Assembly (NCBI RefSeq): GCF_900182935.1
Contig: NZ_FXUE01000002.1
Coordinates: 310,001-374,000 of the forward strand
Length of the DNA stretch: 64,000 nucleotides
Reading direction: 5' to 3'
Origin: Fibrobacter sp. UWB10
Lineage (GTDB): Bacteria; Fibrobacterota; Fibrobacteria; Fibrobacterales; Fibrobacteraceae
Shown here: positions 44,093-53,429 of the stretch, piece by piece
Layout: each line of letters begins with the position of its first letter
Position numbering within the stretch: the stretch's first letter is position 1
Notes under the pieces: generated by a model
Database searches by the model: none
The model's input: only the letters and a program-made list of their open reading frames with translations
Told to the model about the DNA's origin: nothing
Program-made: the position numbers and the translations under genes

Positions 44093-45106
44093 ATGAGTAA
44101 CGAAATTGTTTCGCCTGTTATTGAAAAGTATTTGAAGTCCCGCGGCTATGCCGATTACGAAGTCACCTCTATCGCCGGTGCCGGTTCGGGCCGTAAATAT
44201 TATCGAATTGCCTCTGGCAAGCAGAGTGCTGTGCTGCAGGTATCTGCCTCGGTCGATGAAGATTTTAAGCGTTTTGTGGATTATGCCGAAGCTTTCAATT
44301 CCTTCGGACTTCCGGTTCCTAAGATTTATTGCGTAGACGAAGCTTCTTGCTCCGTGCTTCAAGAAGACCTGGGCGCACACAATTTGCTCGACAACATTGT
44401 TTCGCCGGGGTCCGAAAAGAAAACGGGCAACGTTCGCATTCTTTACCCCGAAGTCATTGATTCTTTGATCAAGTGGCAGAACATTTCTCGTTCGCTGTTC
44501 AGTTCCCGCTCTGACCTCTGGCTGCGTCGCTTTGATTTCGCTGCTCTCAAGTGGGAAACGGACTACTTTACTGAAAACTACCTGAAGAATTTCAAGGGCA
44601 TTGCTGAAATCCCCGAATACGTGCGTCAGTTCTATTCCTTGATTGCTGTTTCTGTGGAAGCCCAGCACAAGGTCCTGATGCATCGCGATTTCCAGAGCCA
44701 GAACATCATGGTGAAGCCGAATTCCGAAATCGCCTTCGTGGATTTCCAGGGCGCTCGCCGTGGTGCCATGTTCTATGACTTGGCCTCTCTCTTGTGGGAC
44801 CCGTACGTAGAACTTTCTCTGACCGAAATCAAGGATTTCTTTGAATACTGGCGCGTTTCTTATCGCGAAACCAAGACCTACACCAAGGACGACGCTTGGG
44901 AAGCCTTTATTCACGCTAGCTTGCAGCGCGTGATGCAGGCCATGGGCGCCTACTGCTTCTTGAGCAAGGTGAAGGGAATCCAGAAGTTTGAACAGTACAT
45001 TGAACCGGGTAAGCGTCAGTTGCGCGTAGTCTTCGATGAATTCAAGAAGATTGCCAAGGCTACATCTCCGAAGACCTTCGACTTCATGGACAACGCACTG
45101 GTATAA
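44093..45106 (+). CDS. Aminoglycoside-phosphotransferase-family kinase (AmgK-like)
   Basis: A 337-residue small-molecule kinase of the APH/choline-kinase fold. The Brenner motif is H197-R-D-F-Q-S-Q-N204 and the metal Asp is D217 (FVDFQGA). The N-lobe has GSGRKYYRI. Proteins of this subtype often act as sugar kinases (AmgK phosphorylates the anomeric carbon of amino sugars) in cell-wall recycling, but the substrate cannot be read here. ATG 44093 follows GGAAGG. The next gene starts right after the stop (TAAATG), so the two are an operon pair. Confidence 0.78.
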   Translation: MSNEIVSPVIEKYLKSRGYADYEVTSIAGAGSGRKYYRIASGKQSAVLQVSASVDEDFKRFVDYAEAFNSFGLPVPKIYCVDEASCSVLQEDLGAHNLLDNIVSPGSEKKTGNVRILYPEVIDSLIKWQNISRSLFSSRSDLWLRRFDFAALKWETDYFTENYLKNFKGIAEIPEYVRQFYSLIAVSVEAQHKVLMHRDFQSQNIMVKPNSEIAFVDFQGARRGAMFYDLASLLWDPYVELSLTEIKDFFEYWRVSYRETKTYTKDDAWEAFIHASLQRVMQAMGAYCFLSKVKGIQKFEQYIEPGKRQLRVVFDEFKKIAKATSPKTFDFMDNALV

Positions 45107-45535
45107 ATGCAGCCAATCTACGTAAAACACTATGCAGAATCCGAGTCCTTTGCTAGGGCTTTGGGCTTTGCTTACGATGCCTTGGTGCATGGCCCGGTCA
45201 AGTTCGACCCCATGGCGACATGGAAGTCTTTGTCGGAACGCGTGTCCCAGGGAATCTATATGGGCGAGGGCCTGCTCTTGCCGCATACCCGCGTGCCTGG
45301 GCTTCCGCAGCCTCTGTTTGCTTTTGCTGTTTGCCCTAAAGGATTTACCGATATCAAGGTGAAAGAAGGGCAAGTGCCGCAATACATTTGCTTGCTGCTT
45401 TCTCCGGCGGAGTCTGCAACGTGCCATACACAATTTATTGCAGGCATTGCTCGCAAACTGCTGAATCCAGAGTGGCGTGCGAAGGCGTTGGCGGCAACAA
45501 CTCCCGAACAGCTGAACGCATTGTTTGAAGAATAG
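45107..45535 (+). CDS. PTS EIIA (fructose/Ntr-type) domain protein
   Basis: A 142-residue protein with the EIIA-2 signature: GIYMGEGLLLPHTRVPGLPQPLFAFAVCPKG, where H60 is the expected phosphorylated His, and CLLLSPAESATCHTQFIAGIARKLLNP later. EIIA-Ntr-like proteins act as regulators in many bacteria. No EIIB/EIIC transporter is nearby, so a regulatory role coupled to the preceding kinase is more likely than sugar import. Confidence 0.8.
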   Translation: MQPIYVKHYAESESFARALGFAYDALVHGPVKFDPMATWKSLSERVSQGIYMGEGLLLPHTRVPGLPQPLFAFAVCPKGFTDIKVKEGQVPQYICLLLSPAESATCHTQFIAGIARKLLNPEWRAKALAATTPEQLNALFEE

Positions 45536-45571
45536 TCTCTTTCTACTTCTTTCTGCTTACTGCCAACTGAC

Positions 45572-47005
45572 TTAGTACTGTACGCTTCCGCCGACCATGG
45601 CACGGAATCCTTCGTAATCGCCAAAGTAACGGTCATAGCCCGCGCGGAAAGTCATCCAATCCCACGGCTTGATTTCGATTTTACCGCCGACTTCCGCGTA
45701 GTGCAAGGTGGTATTTTCGTTCAAGAATTTCTTATCGGTAGCGCTTTCGGGCGTGTGCATGTCGGTGATGTTTCCGCCGAAGGCCGTGTCTTTTGCGACG
45801 GCGCTTGCATGTAGCGTTCCCTTGAACAAGGCGTCTTTCAGCATGCCGCTTTCAACCTTGTAAAGTCCGCTGACTTCGCTGTAAACTTCGCGACTGTTCG
45901 GGCCGAGATCGGTGCCGAGACTTTGCGAGTAACTGCGGTAAGTGTAGCCGCCGCCCTTGTGGTGCGTGTAGACCCACGGTTCTACGCGGGTGTATTCCAG
46001 GTACCAGTTCCAAAGCGTGCTGCCGAGCTTAAGGCTGTCGCGGGCAATGCCGACCGAGGTGGCCCACTTGTTGCCCCACCAGCCGTCGTCAAACATGCTC
46101 GTGGGCGATTTCATGTCGTCCCACAAAAGTTCGCCGTAAAATTCCCAATGCGGAATCGTCTTCACGCTCAAATCGAACGCGAGCGAAATGTTGTCCTGGT
46201 CGCCCTGCAGGTGTTCCTGGAAAACGTAAGGAATGAACGGAATCACGTAAGCCCATTCGAATTCGCGGCCGGTGCTGTCAGCGTCTTCGTTCGGGTTCGG
46301 GAATTCTTCGGTGGTGCTTCCGTAGAGTGCCGTTTCCGAAATACCCAGCGTAATGTCCTTGGGCAAGTTCAAATCTAAGCGGTGTACGTGCATGTATTTG
46401 CCGAAGTTCTTCTTTTCGAAAAGCTTCATGGCGTACTGCGTGTAAACAATCGGGCCTAATTCAAATTGGTAGCCGAAATACGGCGTAGGTGCGGGCTCGT
46501 AAATGCGGCTCGTAGAATCTTGCCACGGGCGGTAATTGCTTTGTTCGCCGCGCAAAATCACGTGGTTTCTGCGGGCGGGTCCCATGCTCAAATAATCAAA
46601 TCCTGCGAGCAGGCGAACGGCATCCAAGTCATAGCTGGCATTAGCTGCAAAAAGGTCCCAAGTGCGCTTGTTGTCACTCTGCTTGTTGTAGGGGATTCCT
46701 TCGCTCGGGTTGTAAAAGTTGTCGTAAATGTCCTTATTCGTGTGGTCCGTGCTCACCTTGACGCGGGCGTTGAACAAGAATCGTTCGGTAAAGTGCCCGT
46801 TCAAGAACAAGCGCACCGAAGCCGAATTGTCGTAATGCGTGGGCGCATTCGTCAGGTTCGTAATCGCAAGGGAATCAAGCAACTGCGCGGTAATATTCAC
46901 CTCGTGGTGGCGCGCAGAATCGCTGAACGTAATATGCGGATTTGCCCATGCAGCGGTAAACGTTGCAAGTGTCGCTAAAACCGTTAATTTACAAGAACTC
47001 TTCAT
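45572..47005 (-). CDS. Outer-membrane beta-barrel protein, possibly Wzi-like
   Basis: A 477-residue exported protein (signal peptide ending TAAWA) with alternating aromatic strands throughout: SVRLFLNGHFTERFLFNARVKV, HWEFYGELLWDDMKS, WNWYLEYTRVEPWVYTHHKGGGYTYRSYSQSLG, ending MVGGSVQY with a terminal aromatic. The segment PARRNHVILRGEQSNYRP and the arrangement recall capsule-assembly (Wzi) barrels, and the downstream position in a glycosyltransferase operon agrees. The exact family is uncertain. It is the last gene of the minus-strand operon. Confidence 0.65.
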   Translation of the reverse strand: MKSSCKLTVLATLATFTAAWANPHITFSDSARHHEVNITAQLLDSLAITNLTNAPTHYDNSASVRLFLNGHFTERFLFNARVKVSTDHTNKDIYDNFYNPSEGIPYNKQSDNKRTWDLFAANASYDLDAVRLLAGFDYLSMGPARRNHVILRGEQSNYRPWQDSTSRIYEPAPTPYFGYQFELGPIVYTQYAMKLFEKKNFGKYMHVHRLDLNLPKDITLGISETALYGSTTEEFPNPNEDADSTGREFEWAYVIPFIPYVFQEHLQGDQDNISLAFDLSVKTIPHWEFYGELLWDDMKSPTSMFDDGWWGNKWATSVGIARDSLKLGSTLWNWYLEYTRVEPWVYTHHKGGGYTYRSYSQSLGTDLGPNSREVYSEVSGLYKVESGMLKDALFKGTLHASAVAKDTAFGGNITDMHTPESATDKKFLNENTTLHYAEVGGKIEIKPWDWMTFRAGYDRYFGDYEGFRAMVGGSVQY

Positions 47006-47010
47006 AATCC

Positions 47011-47976
47011 TTACCATAAAGCAGCCTTCAACAAGGCCAAGTGGTGCACAAGGTACTTTCTCTTTTCGCTAGAACCGATGTGCGGAATAGCCGACGCAAT
47101 TCGTACAGAACTGCGCAAAATGCGGAATGCCTTTGAAAGCAAAAGTCCGTGCATGCCAAAATGCTTTTTAAATACGTATTGCTGGGCGCGGTCGTGCTGC
47201 AAGGCGCGGCTCGTGTTGCTTTGCGCAGAGCCTCCGCCCAAGTGCGTAAGCTCGATATCTTTGCAAATAAAGAATCTAGTTCCTAACTTGCGGGCGCGCA
47301 GGGCGAGGTCGGCATCTTCGTAATACATGAAAATCTTTTCGTCAAAAAAGCCGCCTTCACTTGTTAAGGCGTTGTAAAGCTCTTTGCCGAACATCCAGCA
47401 TACGCCGCTGAGCCAATTCGTTTCCAAAAGGTTTTCTTGCGCGGTCTTGCTCGGCTTGCCTTGCAAAATTTCGGCGGCGCCTTCTTCGTTGCGGAGCGCA
47501 TTCGTGAAGAACTTCAGGCTTCCGATTCCTTCGGGGCCAAGGCCTGCAAAGTAATTCGGCTGGTCGCTGCCGTCTTTGTTCTTGGTGCTTGGCGCTATAA
47601 CGGCGTAAGCATTTCCGCTTTCGCGAGCGAGCGCTTCTGCCTTTTCCCATGCTTTTTGCAAGCGGGGGAGCATGTTCGGCAAGAATCGCGTGTCGTTGTT
47701 CAGCAGACAAATCGAATCGAACGATTCTCCGTCGCCTAGCAATCCCTTGATGGCCAAATTATTGGCGGCTCCGAATCCAAGATTCTTGTCGCTCGGGTAA
47801 ACATGAACTGTCGGGAATTCTTTGCGCAAATGTTCTACCGTGCCGTCGGAGCTGGCGTTGTCGGCGATGGCGACTACAAAGTGCTCGCTGTCCGTGAGTT
47901 GCGCTGCCATATCGCTCAGGCAGTTCCGGGTCATTTCCCACCCGTTGAAAGTCACTAGAATGACGGCGGTTCTCAT
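47011..47976 (-). CDS. Family 2 glycosyltransferase (rhamnosyltransferase-like)
   Basis: A 321-residue GT-A enzyme: VILVTFNGWEMTRNCL at the start, IADNASSDGTVEHL for nucleotide sugar, GFGAANNLAI, and ICLLNNDTRFLPN with the metal-binding NDT. A late YYEDADLALRARKLG carries the ED base often seen in rhamnosyl or related transferases. It overlaps the GT4 gene by 4 nt (ATGA) and ends 5 nt before the barrel gene, so all are one operon. Confidence 0.88.
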   Translation of the reverse strand: MRTAVILVTFNGWEMTRNCLSDMAAQLTDSEHFVVAIADNASSDGTVEHLRKEFPTVHVYPSDKNLGFGAANNLAIKGLLGDGESFDSICLLNNDTRFLPNMLPRLQKAWEKAEALARESGNAYAVIAPSTKNKDGSDQPNYFAGLGPEGIGSLKFFTNALRNEEGAAEILQGKPSKTAQENLLETNWLSGVCWMFGKELYNALTSEGGFFDEKIFMYYEDADLALRARKLGTRFFICKDIELTHLGGGSAQSNTSRALQHDRAQQYVFKKHFGMHGLLLSKAFRILRSSVRIASAIPHIGSSEKRKYLVHHLALLKAALW

Positions 47977-49091
47977 GCGGCACCTCCGCGAGAACGGCCC
48001 AGTCGTTCAAAAATTTCCACTAACTGCTTCGCCGAATTTTTCCACTGGTATTTTTCGAGAATGGCTTTGCGCTTGTCTTCTTTGTCGCTCAAGAAATCTT
48101 GCTGCCTGTTTAAAAAGGTTTCAATTGTTTGCGCAATCGATTCTGGATTCTTGGCGTCAAAATAAATCCCGCAATCTTCCGCGATTTCTTCCATCACGGA
48201 GCCCTTGGTGGTTAACACCGGCGTCTTGTAGTTCAGCGCTTCCAACACCGGGAGCCCGAAACCCTCGTACACAGAAGGGAATATGACTGCGGCGCTGTTG
48301 GCGTACAAGTTCCGCAGTTCGTCGTCGCTCACGAACCCTAAATGCTGAATGTTCTTTGCCACCGGCGAATTTTGCAACAGGCTGTTTTCGGAACTGTTTT
48401 TCCACCCCTTGGGGCCCGTCATGGTAAGCGTTACCTGAATTCCCTTTTTGTCGAGAATTTCAAGTGCCTTCACCAGGTTGCCGAAATTCTTTCGCGGCTC
48501 TAGGCTTCCGACAAAGAGCAATCCTTTTCTTTGTGGGTTCGCACACAAAGGCGTGACAACGCAATTGATCCCACAAGGGACTACTTCAAGCTTGTCCTGT
48601 GCTATGTTTGGGTGAAAATGCAGAAGTTCGCTTTTCGTAAAATCAGAATTGACCGCGACCACGTCGGCTTCTAGAATCGATTTCTCGCCGATATGGTTGT
48701 TAATCCAGCGGACCGATTTGCGCATGGTTTCAGGAAAGCGCTTGTATACGAAATCATGAACCGTCAGAACTTTTTTGCAGTCAGACTTGCCCAAGGGCAG
48801 CGTTTGCTCCGGTCCCCAGAAAACATCAATCTGGTGTTGCTTGAGCAGGCGCGGGAGCGTCAGTTGCTGCCAGAGAATGCCCGGAATTTTCTTTTGAAAT
48901 GCGAATTTTCCGGAATAGGGGCAAAGTTTGAAATTCTTGTTTGTAATCGTGTATTCGATTGCATGCGGCGAAAACAGAAAATATTCGTTTTCGTTGTCGA
49001 TTTCCTGGAGCGCATCTAACAGGCTAATCAGATAGCGGCCGATGCCGCTATTGTTATAGCGTAAACACTTGATGTCGATTCCGATACGCAT
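47973..49091 (-). CDS. Family 4 glycosyltransferase (group 1)
   Basis: A 372-residue GT-B enzyme: MRIGIDIKCLRYNNSGIGRYL at the start, LLFVGSLEPRKNFGNLVKAL for the C-terminal nucleotide-binding start, and PSVYEGFGLPVLEALNYKTPV, the E-x7-E motif. It would add a sugar to a lipid-linked glycan. Start ATG 49091 overlaps the previous gene's stop (TAATG). Confidence 0.93.
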   Translation of the reverse strand: MRIGIDIKCLRYNNSGIGRYLISLLDALQEIDNENEYFLFSPHAIEYTITNKNFKLCPYSGKFAFQKKIPGILWQQLTLPRLLKQHQIDVFWGPEQTLPLGKSDCKKVLTVHDFVYKRFPETMRKSVRWINNHIGEKSILEADVVAVNSDFTKSELLHFHPNIAQDKLEVVPCGINCVVTPLCANPQRKGLLFVGSLEPRKNFGNLVKALEILDKKGIQVTLTMTGPKGWKNSSENSLLQNSPVAKNIQHLGFVSDDELRNLYANSAAVIFPSVYEGFGLPVLEALNYKTPVLTTKGSVMEEIAEDCGIYFDAKNPESIAQTIETFLNRQQDFLSDKEDKRKAILEKYQWKNSAKQLVEIFERLGRSRGGAA

Positions 49092-50032
49092 TAGTCTTTT
49101 TTCCAAATCTTGCGTGCAAGCGGCAGGCCAACAGCGGTAAATAGAATGCGCTTCAGGGTAACAGCGGCGGAATCTTTCAAGAAAAGTTCTTTACGGTGCT
49201 TGGCAATCCACAGCAAACGGAGCGGCGAAATGGCGCGCGTGAGTCGCGCCTTGGTAAGGCCTAAAAGCTTTTTGGCAAAGCGAATCTCTTTTTTTGTGAG
49301 CAAGAGTTTGCCTGCGTTATCAAGGATAGTCTGAATCCATTGAATCTGGGTTTCAAGCGTCTTGCTCATCGAAGGCGCTGCCACACCGCCTACGGCGTTG
49401 TTGCCATGAATACGGTATTGCACAACAGGTGTGTCGATGGCGGCAATTCCGCCTTGTCTGTCGGCAATCATCGCAATCCAGCGGTCATGAACGGTCACAC
49501 CCTCGGGAATCGGGAGAATCGTCTTCAGCAATGCGGCGCGGAAAAGTGAAAGGCAACCCGTCACATTGTTGATTCCCGCAATTTGCTGTTCCATCGAAAT
49601 TTTCTTTTCAATCTTCGAATAGCTGCGCCAAGATGTGGCCATGATTTTTCCGTCGGCGTCAACCACTTGGGCATCTCCGAAAACGAGAGCTTTGTCCAGG
49701 ATTTCTTTTTCGAGTAATTCCTGCTTTTGCGGGAGCCAAATGTCGTCTTGGTCGGCAAGCGCTATCAAATCGCTATCAGTTACTTGCGGCTGCGCCAGTT
49801 CCAAAGCCTTCGAAAACGCGGCGCGGTGCCCGGAATTCTTTTCGAGAATTGTCACTTGCAGCGGCAAGCGATTCTCATAGCTCTTTAAAATCGCGGGCGT
49901 ATTGTCTTTTGAACCGTCATCGACGGCGACAATAAAGTCGGCTTGCCTAGTTTGCGCCACAAGCGAATCAAGCATCTGAGAGAGATACTTTTCGCCATTG
50001 TAGGTCGCAAGGACTATGCCGATTTTTGCCAT
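49091..50032 (-). CDS. Family 2 glycosyltransferase, first gene of the glycan operon
   Basis: A 313-residue GT-A enzyme: IGIVLATYNGEKYLSQMLDSL, VAVDDGSKDNTPAIL, and LIALADQDDIWLPQ with the DQDD metal site, then TVHDRWIAMIA. The Asp/Gln-rich site resembles transferases of O-antigen or capsule synthesis. It overlaps the GT4 gene by one base (TAATG). A TATATT is 11-16 nt from its start, so an independent promoter is possible. Confidence 0.9.
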   Translation of the reverse strand: MAKIGIVLATYNGEKYLSQMLDSLVAQTRQADFIVAVDDGSKDNTPAILKSYENRLPLQVTILEKNSGHRAAFSKALELAQPQVTDSDLIALADQDDIWLPQKQELLEKEILDKALVFGDAQVVDADGKIMATSWRSYSKIEKKISMEQQIAGINNVTGCLSLFRAALLKTILPIPEGVTVHDRWIAMIADRQGGIAAIDTPVVQYRIHGNNAVGGVAAPSMSKTLETQIQWIQTILDNAGKLLLTKKEIRFAKKLLGLTKARLTRAISPLRLLWIAKHRKELFLKDSAAVTLKRILFTAVGLPLARKIWKKD

Positions 50033-50072
50033 ACTCTGAATATAGCAAAAGTTCCTGTTTTAATAGCTGTAT

Positions 50073-50477
50073 TTAATCAATAATTGTGCTAAAGCCTGCT
50101 AAGGAATGCGTAGCGGAGTCAAGATGACCTTGGAAATAAATAAAAAATCGTTTCTTGTCGATAGGCTTGCATTGTAATGGTTTGAAAGGAAGATTCTCAT
50201 TTAGAATTTCTGCAGAATCTCCTTTAAATGAAAAATGCAATTCTTCCGCAAATTCTTGTTTTTCGCATGAGCCGGGGTGGTTTCGCAACATTTGTATTGT
50301 TTTGCTTTTTTTGACATTGTAGTCGAAAAAAACATCATGCTTGTTTTTGTCTTTTAAAAAAGTGCAGTTTGCGGTGCTGTATAGATTAAAAGCTAAAATG
50401 GTAAATATGCCCGAAACAGCCATGGTGACTATGAGCTCTATTAGAGTGAAGCCTTTTTTGCCATTGAATCGGGACAT
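50073..50477 (-). CDS. Prepilin-like minor pseudopilin (GspJ/PilW-type)
   Basis: A 134-residue protein with class III prepilin leader KKGFTLIELIVTMAVSGIFTILAFNLYS: Gly before Phe is the cleavage site and the Glu at +5 is present. The rest is a small periplasmic domain with two Cys residues. It is the last gene of the secretion-like operon. ATG 50477 overlaps the upstream stop (TAATG). Confidence 0.85.
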   Translation of the reverse strand: MSRFNGKKGFTLIELIVTMAVSGIFTILAFNLYSTANCTFLKDKNKHDVFFDYNVKKSKTIQMLRNHPGSCEKQEFAEELHFSFKGDSAEILNENLPFKPLQCKPIDKKRFFIYFQGHLDSATHSLAGFSTIID

Positions 50478-50827
50478 TATCTTGATTCTCCGTATATGCA
50501 ATAGTTTAGGGCTCGGGTAGAGTCAGTCTTGTTGCGGATCGATATGACTTTGTAACAGGTTTCGAACTCGTCTTGGGATTGTTTAACTAATGTTTCCCAG
50601 AAGACTCCGTTGGAGTCTGTATGCAAGATTGTTGTGTCTTTTTTAATATTTGTTGTAAATAGAACGATTTTGCTTAATTCTTGCCCGTAGCAATCATTCC
50701 ATGCCTTGTTGCTCATTGGGTTTTGAAATAAAAAGCCCATAACAAAAACGCCTGTTGTTGCGAGGATTGAAAGACTGACGAGAACTTCGACGAGTGTGCT
50801 GCCAACGCGAGAATATCTATTTTTCAT
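50477..50827 (-). CDS. Prepilin-like minor pseudopilin (GspI/PilV-type)
   Basis: A 116-residue protein with leader VGSTLVEVLVSLSILATTGVFVMGF: the +1 residue is Ser rather than Phe, while Glu at +5 is kept. A short periplasmic domain with three Cys follows. It overlaps the large pseudopilin gene by 11 nt and PilW by 1 nt. Confidence 0.82.
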   Translation of the reverse strand: MKNRYSRVGSTLVEVLVSLSILATTGVFVMGFLFQNPMSNKAWNDCYGQELSKIVLFTTNIKKDTTILHTDSNGVFWETLVKQSQDEFETCYKVISIRNKTDSTRALNYCIYGESR

Positions 50828-52043
50828 AGCTAGCTCTCCCGCCTAAATATACGATATCTGGCAAAAATGGGTGGATTGTGGTGTCTCCGATAATTTGGCC
50901 GTCTCGAAGGAACCCACTCCAAAGGGTTGATCCTTCGTAGAACCCGAAATTGTAGGCAATCATTTGACCTGTGATTTTTCCTCGGAAATCAACTGTCCCT
51001 CCTGAAATCAACGCTCCGCGTAAGTCCACAGAATCTGCAATAGTTACAGGAATGTTTTTGAAAGTGTCTTCCCAATTGTCTGCTAAAAAAATAATCAAGG
51101 CGTTTTCTGCCCTTATCTTTTGAATGTTTAATGAACCGGTATATGCATTCTCACCTGTTTTGAAACCCTGGAGAATAAATTTGTTTGAAAGTTCTTGTTT
51201 TGAAGATAGAGAAATTTCGATTGAGTCTCGTGCGAAAAATGTGCCTGAAGAAGTTACCGAATCTTTTAAGGATATTGTTCTTGCTATAATACTAGCGTTG
51301 TTTAATTGTACGTTTTCGCGTATGAAAATGCGGTCTGCTGTAATGCGACACCGGTCGCAGCGACTTCTGCCTTGCATAATGACTGTTTTACAGTTGAGCA
51401 TACTGCTTAAAGTTTCTGAACCGTCATAAACACAACGTTCCTTTGCAAACTGATTTGGAAACTGGTTGCGGCTTAAGTCTGGATAGAATTTTAATGTTTT
51501 AAAATAGGGCGAAAATTCTCCGGTGTAGACAGTGTCATAAAATGCTTCTTTGGAGGCTTGCATTTTATAATGGGTGCTATAGCTAAGCGATCCTGTTTTT
51601 AGGGCTATTCCGCCCTCTATTCTTGCTTTTCCCGCAAGGCTTGTGTTTGCTTGCGATGCTAGTAGCGTTAGCGCTGGACGGTTAGGGGGAATAAAACCGG
51701 AATGTGCGTCGAATGATTGCGAAGAATCGTGGTTGAATACGCTTATTTTGGCGAAAGCACCGTCTTGTTTTTGTGAAATACAAAAATGAATGGTCCCGTT
51801 TTGTGAGGTGTGGCACAAACTGTCGGTACGCCAGGGTTTGTTTTCTTTTTGCATTCGAAAAAAAACGTAATTTGTTCCGCTTTCAAGCTCTAGTTCATTT
51901 TGTATGGTTGTAAAGCGGCGATAAGACTCGATACGTTCGCTTTTGACCATGTTGTAAAAAGATGTGGCCAAAGCGCCGATAACTATAAGAATTACAATCG
52001 TGAGTGGGAGCGTAAATCCGTTTTTTTTGCTAAAACAGGGCAT
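50817..52043 (-). CDS. Large pseudopilin-like protein (GspK/PilX-type position) with repetitive beta region
   Basis: A 408-residue protein starting KKNGFTLPLTIVILIVIGALATSFYNMV, a pilin-type N-terminus without the +5 Glu (Pro at that place), as in GspK. The long remainder is beta-rich with several Cys, including CDRCRITADRIFIRE. The segment from about 235 to 390 alternates short strands and Gly turns (ASIIARTISLKDSVTSSGTFFARD), suggesting a beta-helix-like domain. It could cap the pseudopilus tip. Confidence in the fold is moderate. Confidence 0.75.
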   Translation of the reverse strand: MPCFSKKNGFTLPLTIVILIVIGALATSFYNMVKSERIESYRRFTTIQNELELESGTNYVFFRMQKENKPWRTDSLCHTSQNGTIHFCISQKQDGAFAKISVFNHDSSQSFDAHSGFIPPNRPALTLLASQANTSLAGKARIEGGIALKTGSLSYSTHYKMQASKEAFYDTVYTGEFSPYFKTLKFYPDLSRNQFPNQFAKERCVYDGSETLSSMLNCKTVIMQGRSRCDRCRITADRIFIRENVQLNNASIIARTISLKDSVTSSGTFFARDSIEISLSSKQELSNKFILQGFKTGENAYTGSLNIQKIRAENALIIFLADNWEDTFKNIPVTIADSVDLRGALISGGTVDFRGKITGQMIAYNFGFYEGSTLWSGFLRDGQIIGDTTIHPFLPDIVYLGGRASYEK

Positions 52044-52047
52044 TGTA

Positions 52048-53424
52048 TCAAACGATGGCTTCTGCTGCGATTTCGGATTGCGTTGTATAGCCTGCTGCGA
52101 CTTTATCTGCTCCGTCGGCGGCCAAAGTCTTCATACCGCCTTGTATGGCGGCTTTCTTTAATTCAGAGTTGGATGCGCCTTTGTGTATCATGTCACGAAG
52201 GGTTTCGGTAAGCGGCATCATTTCGAAAATGCCGATACGTCCTTTGTAGCCGCAGTTCCCACAGGTAAGGCAGTTTGGGTCTTTTCCGCCGCATTTGGGG
52301 CAGATTCGGCGAACAAGCCTTTGTGCCATGATAAAGTTGACTGCCGACGCCACCAGGAATGGCTCTATACCCATGTCAATCAAACGGACGATTGCAGAGG
52401 GGGCGTCGTTTGTATGGAGCGTACTAAAAACAAGATGTCCCGTAAGGGCCGCTCTAATGGCAAGTTCTGCGGTTTCCCTGTCGCGGATTTCACCCACCAT
52501 GATTACATCGGGGTCTTGCCTAAGGAGTGTTCGCAACGCCGCCGCAAAGGTAAGGTCTATTTTGGTGTTGACGGCGGTCTGGGTAATGCCTTCTAGTTTG
52601 TATTCGATAGGCTCTTCGATGGTAGATATATTTAACTCTGTACTGCGGATCATTTGTAATAAGGTGTACAGGGTTGTCGTTTTACCGCTGCCAGTTGGAC
52701 CCGTAATCAAGAACATGCCGTAGGGCTTGTGAATTTCTTTTTCACACAGGTCAATCTGGGCTTGGGTCATACCCAAGGAATCGAGTTTGTGGATAATCTG
52801 GCCTTTATCCAAAAGACGTAAGACCATTTTTTGGCCGTAATCGGTTGGGAGTGCTGATACGCGAATGTCTACAGCCTTGGATTCGTCGTCAAAATGAATT
52901 CGGCCGTCTTGTGGGCGTCTCTTTTCGGCGATATCCATGCTCGCCATAATCTTGATGCGTGAAATGACTTCCGAAATGGAACGTAGCGGCAATTTTCTTG
53001 CGATTTTAAGTACGCCGTCTTTACGAAACCTTACAAGAAAGGCTTTTTCTCCTGGTTCAAAATGAATGTCCGAAACGCCCGTGTGCATGGCTTCTGAAAT
53101 GATTTCGTTAACAAGACGAATAATTGGAGAATTGGCCTTGCTACTTGCAGAATTTAGCCCGAAAGTTGGAATAGACTTTTCTGCAAAAGCGTTTATCCAT
53201 TGGATAATCTGGTCTTCTGTGGCCTCTACCGGTAAAATATGAACGCCCGAGGCAACCTGTAAATCGTTTATGAGGTCGATGTCTCCAGCATCGGGTACCG
53301 CTACTGTCAATACCCTTTTTTCTTCGTTGAAATCTATGGGTATAGAAGAATACCGCATCATAAGTTCCTGCGATAGAAAACGCAGGGCGCTTTGCGGAGG
53401 CGGATTCTTGAGCTCAAAAGACAT
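52048..53424 (-). CDS. Type II secretion / type IV pilus assembly ATPase (GspE/PilB family)
   Basis: A 458-residue hexameric motor ATPase. Walker A lies in ITGPTGSGKTTTLYTLLQMI, the Asp box is in TLLRQDPDVIMVGEIRDRETAELAIRAA, the His box in TGHLVFSTLHTND, and a Zn-finger is ICPKCGGKDPNCLTCGNCGYKGRIG. The N-terminal domain is shorter than in typical GspE/PilB (500-570 aa). The downstream minor pseudopilins fit a secretion or pilus role. GspF, GspD and major pilin genes are not in this window. Confidence 0.93.
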   Translation of the reverse strand: MSFELKNPPPQSALRFLSQELMMRYSSIPIDFNEEKRVLTVAVPDAGDIDLINDLQVASGVHILPVEATEDQIIQWINAFAEKSIPTFGLNSASSKANSPIIRLVNEIISEAMHTGVSDIHFEPGEKAFLVRFRKDGVLKIARKLPLRSISEVISRIKIMASMDIAEKRRPQDGRIHFDDESKAVDIRVSALPTDYGQKMVLRLLDKGQIIHKLDSLGMTQAQIDLCEKEIHKPYGMFLITGPTGSGKTTTLYTLLQMIRSTELNISTIEEPIEYKLEGITQTAVNTKIDLTFAAALRTLLRQDPDVIMVGEIRDRETAELAIRAALTGHLVFSTLHTNDAPSAIVRLIDMGIEPFLVASAVNFIMAQRLVRRICPKCGGKDPNCLTCGNCGYKGRIGIFEMMPLTETLRDMIHKGASNSELKKAAIQGGMKTLAADGADKVAAGYTTQSEIAAEAIV

Positions 53425-53429
53425 GGAAT

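Noticed and set aside
43028-45433. An 801-residue minus-strand open frame opposite the permease and kinase genes
   Set aside because: It mirrors codon bias of the plus-strand genes, has no recognisable domains, and overlaps well-supported genes.
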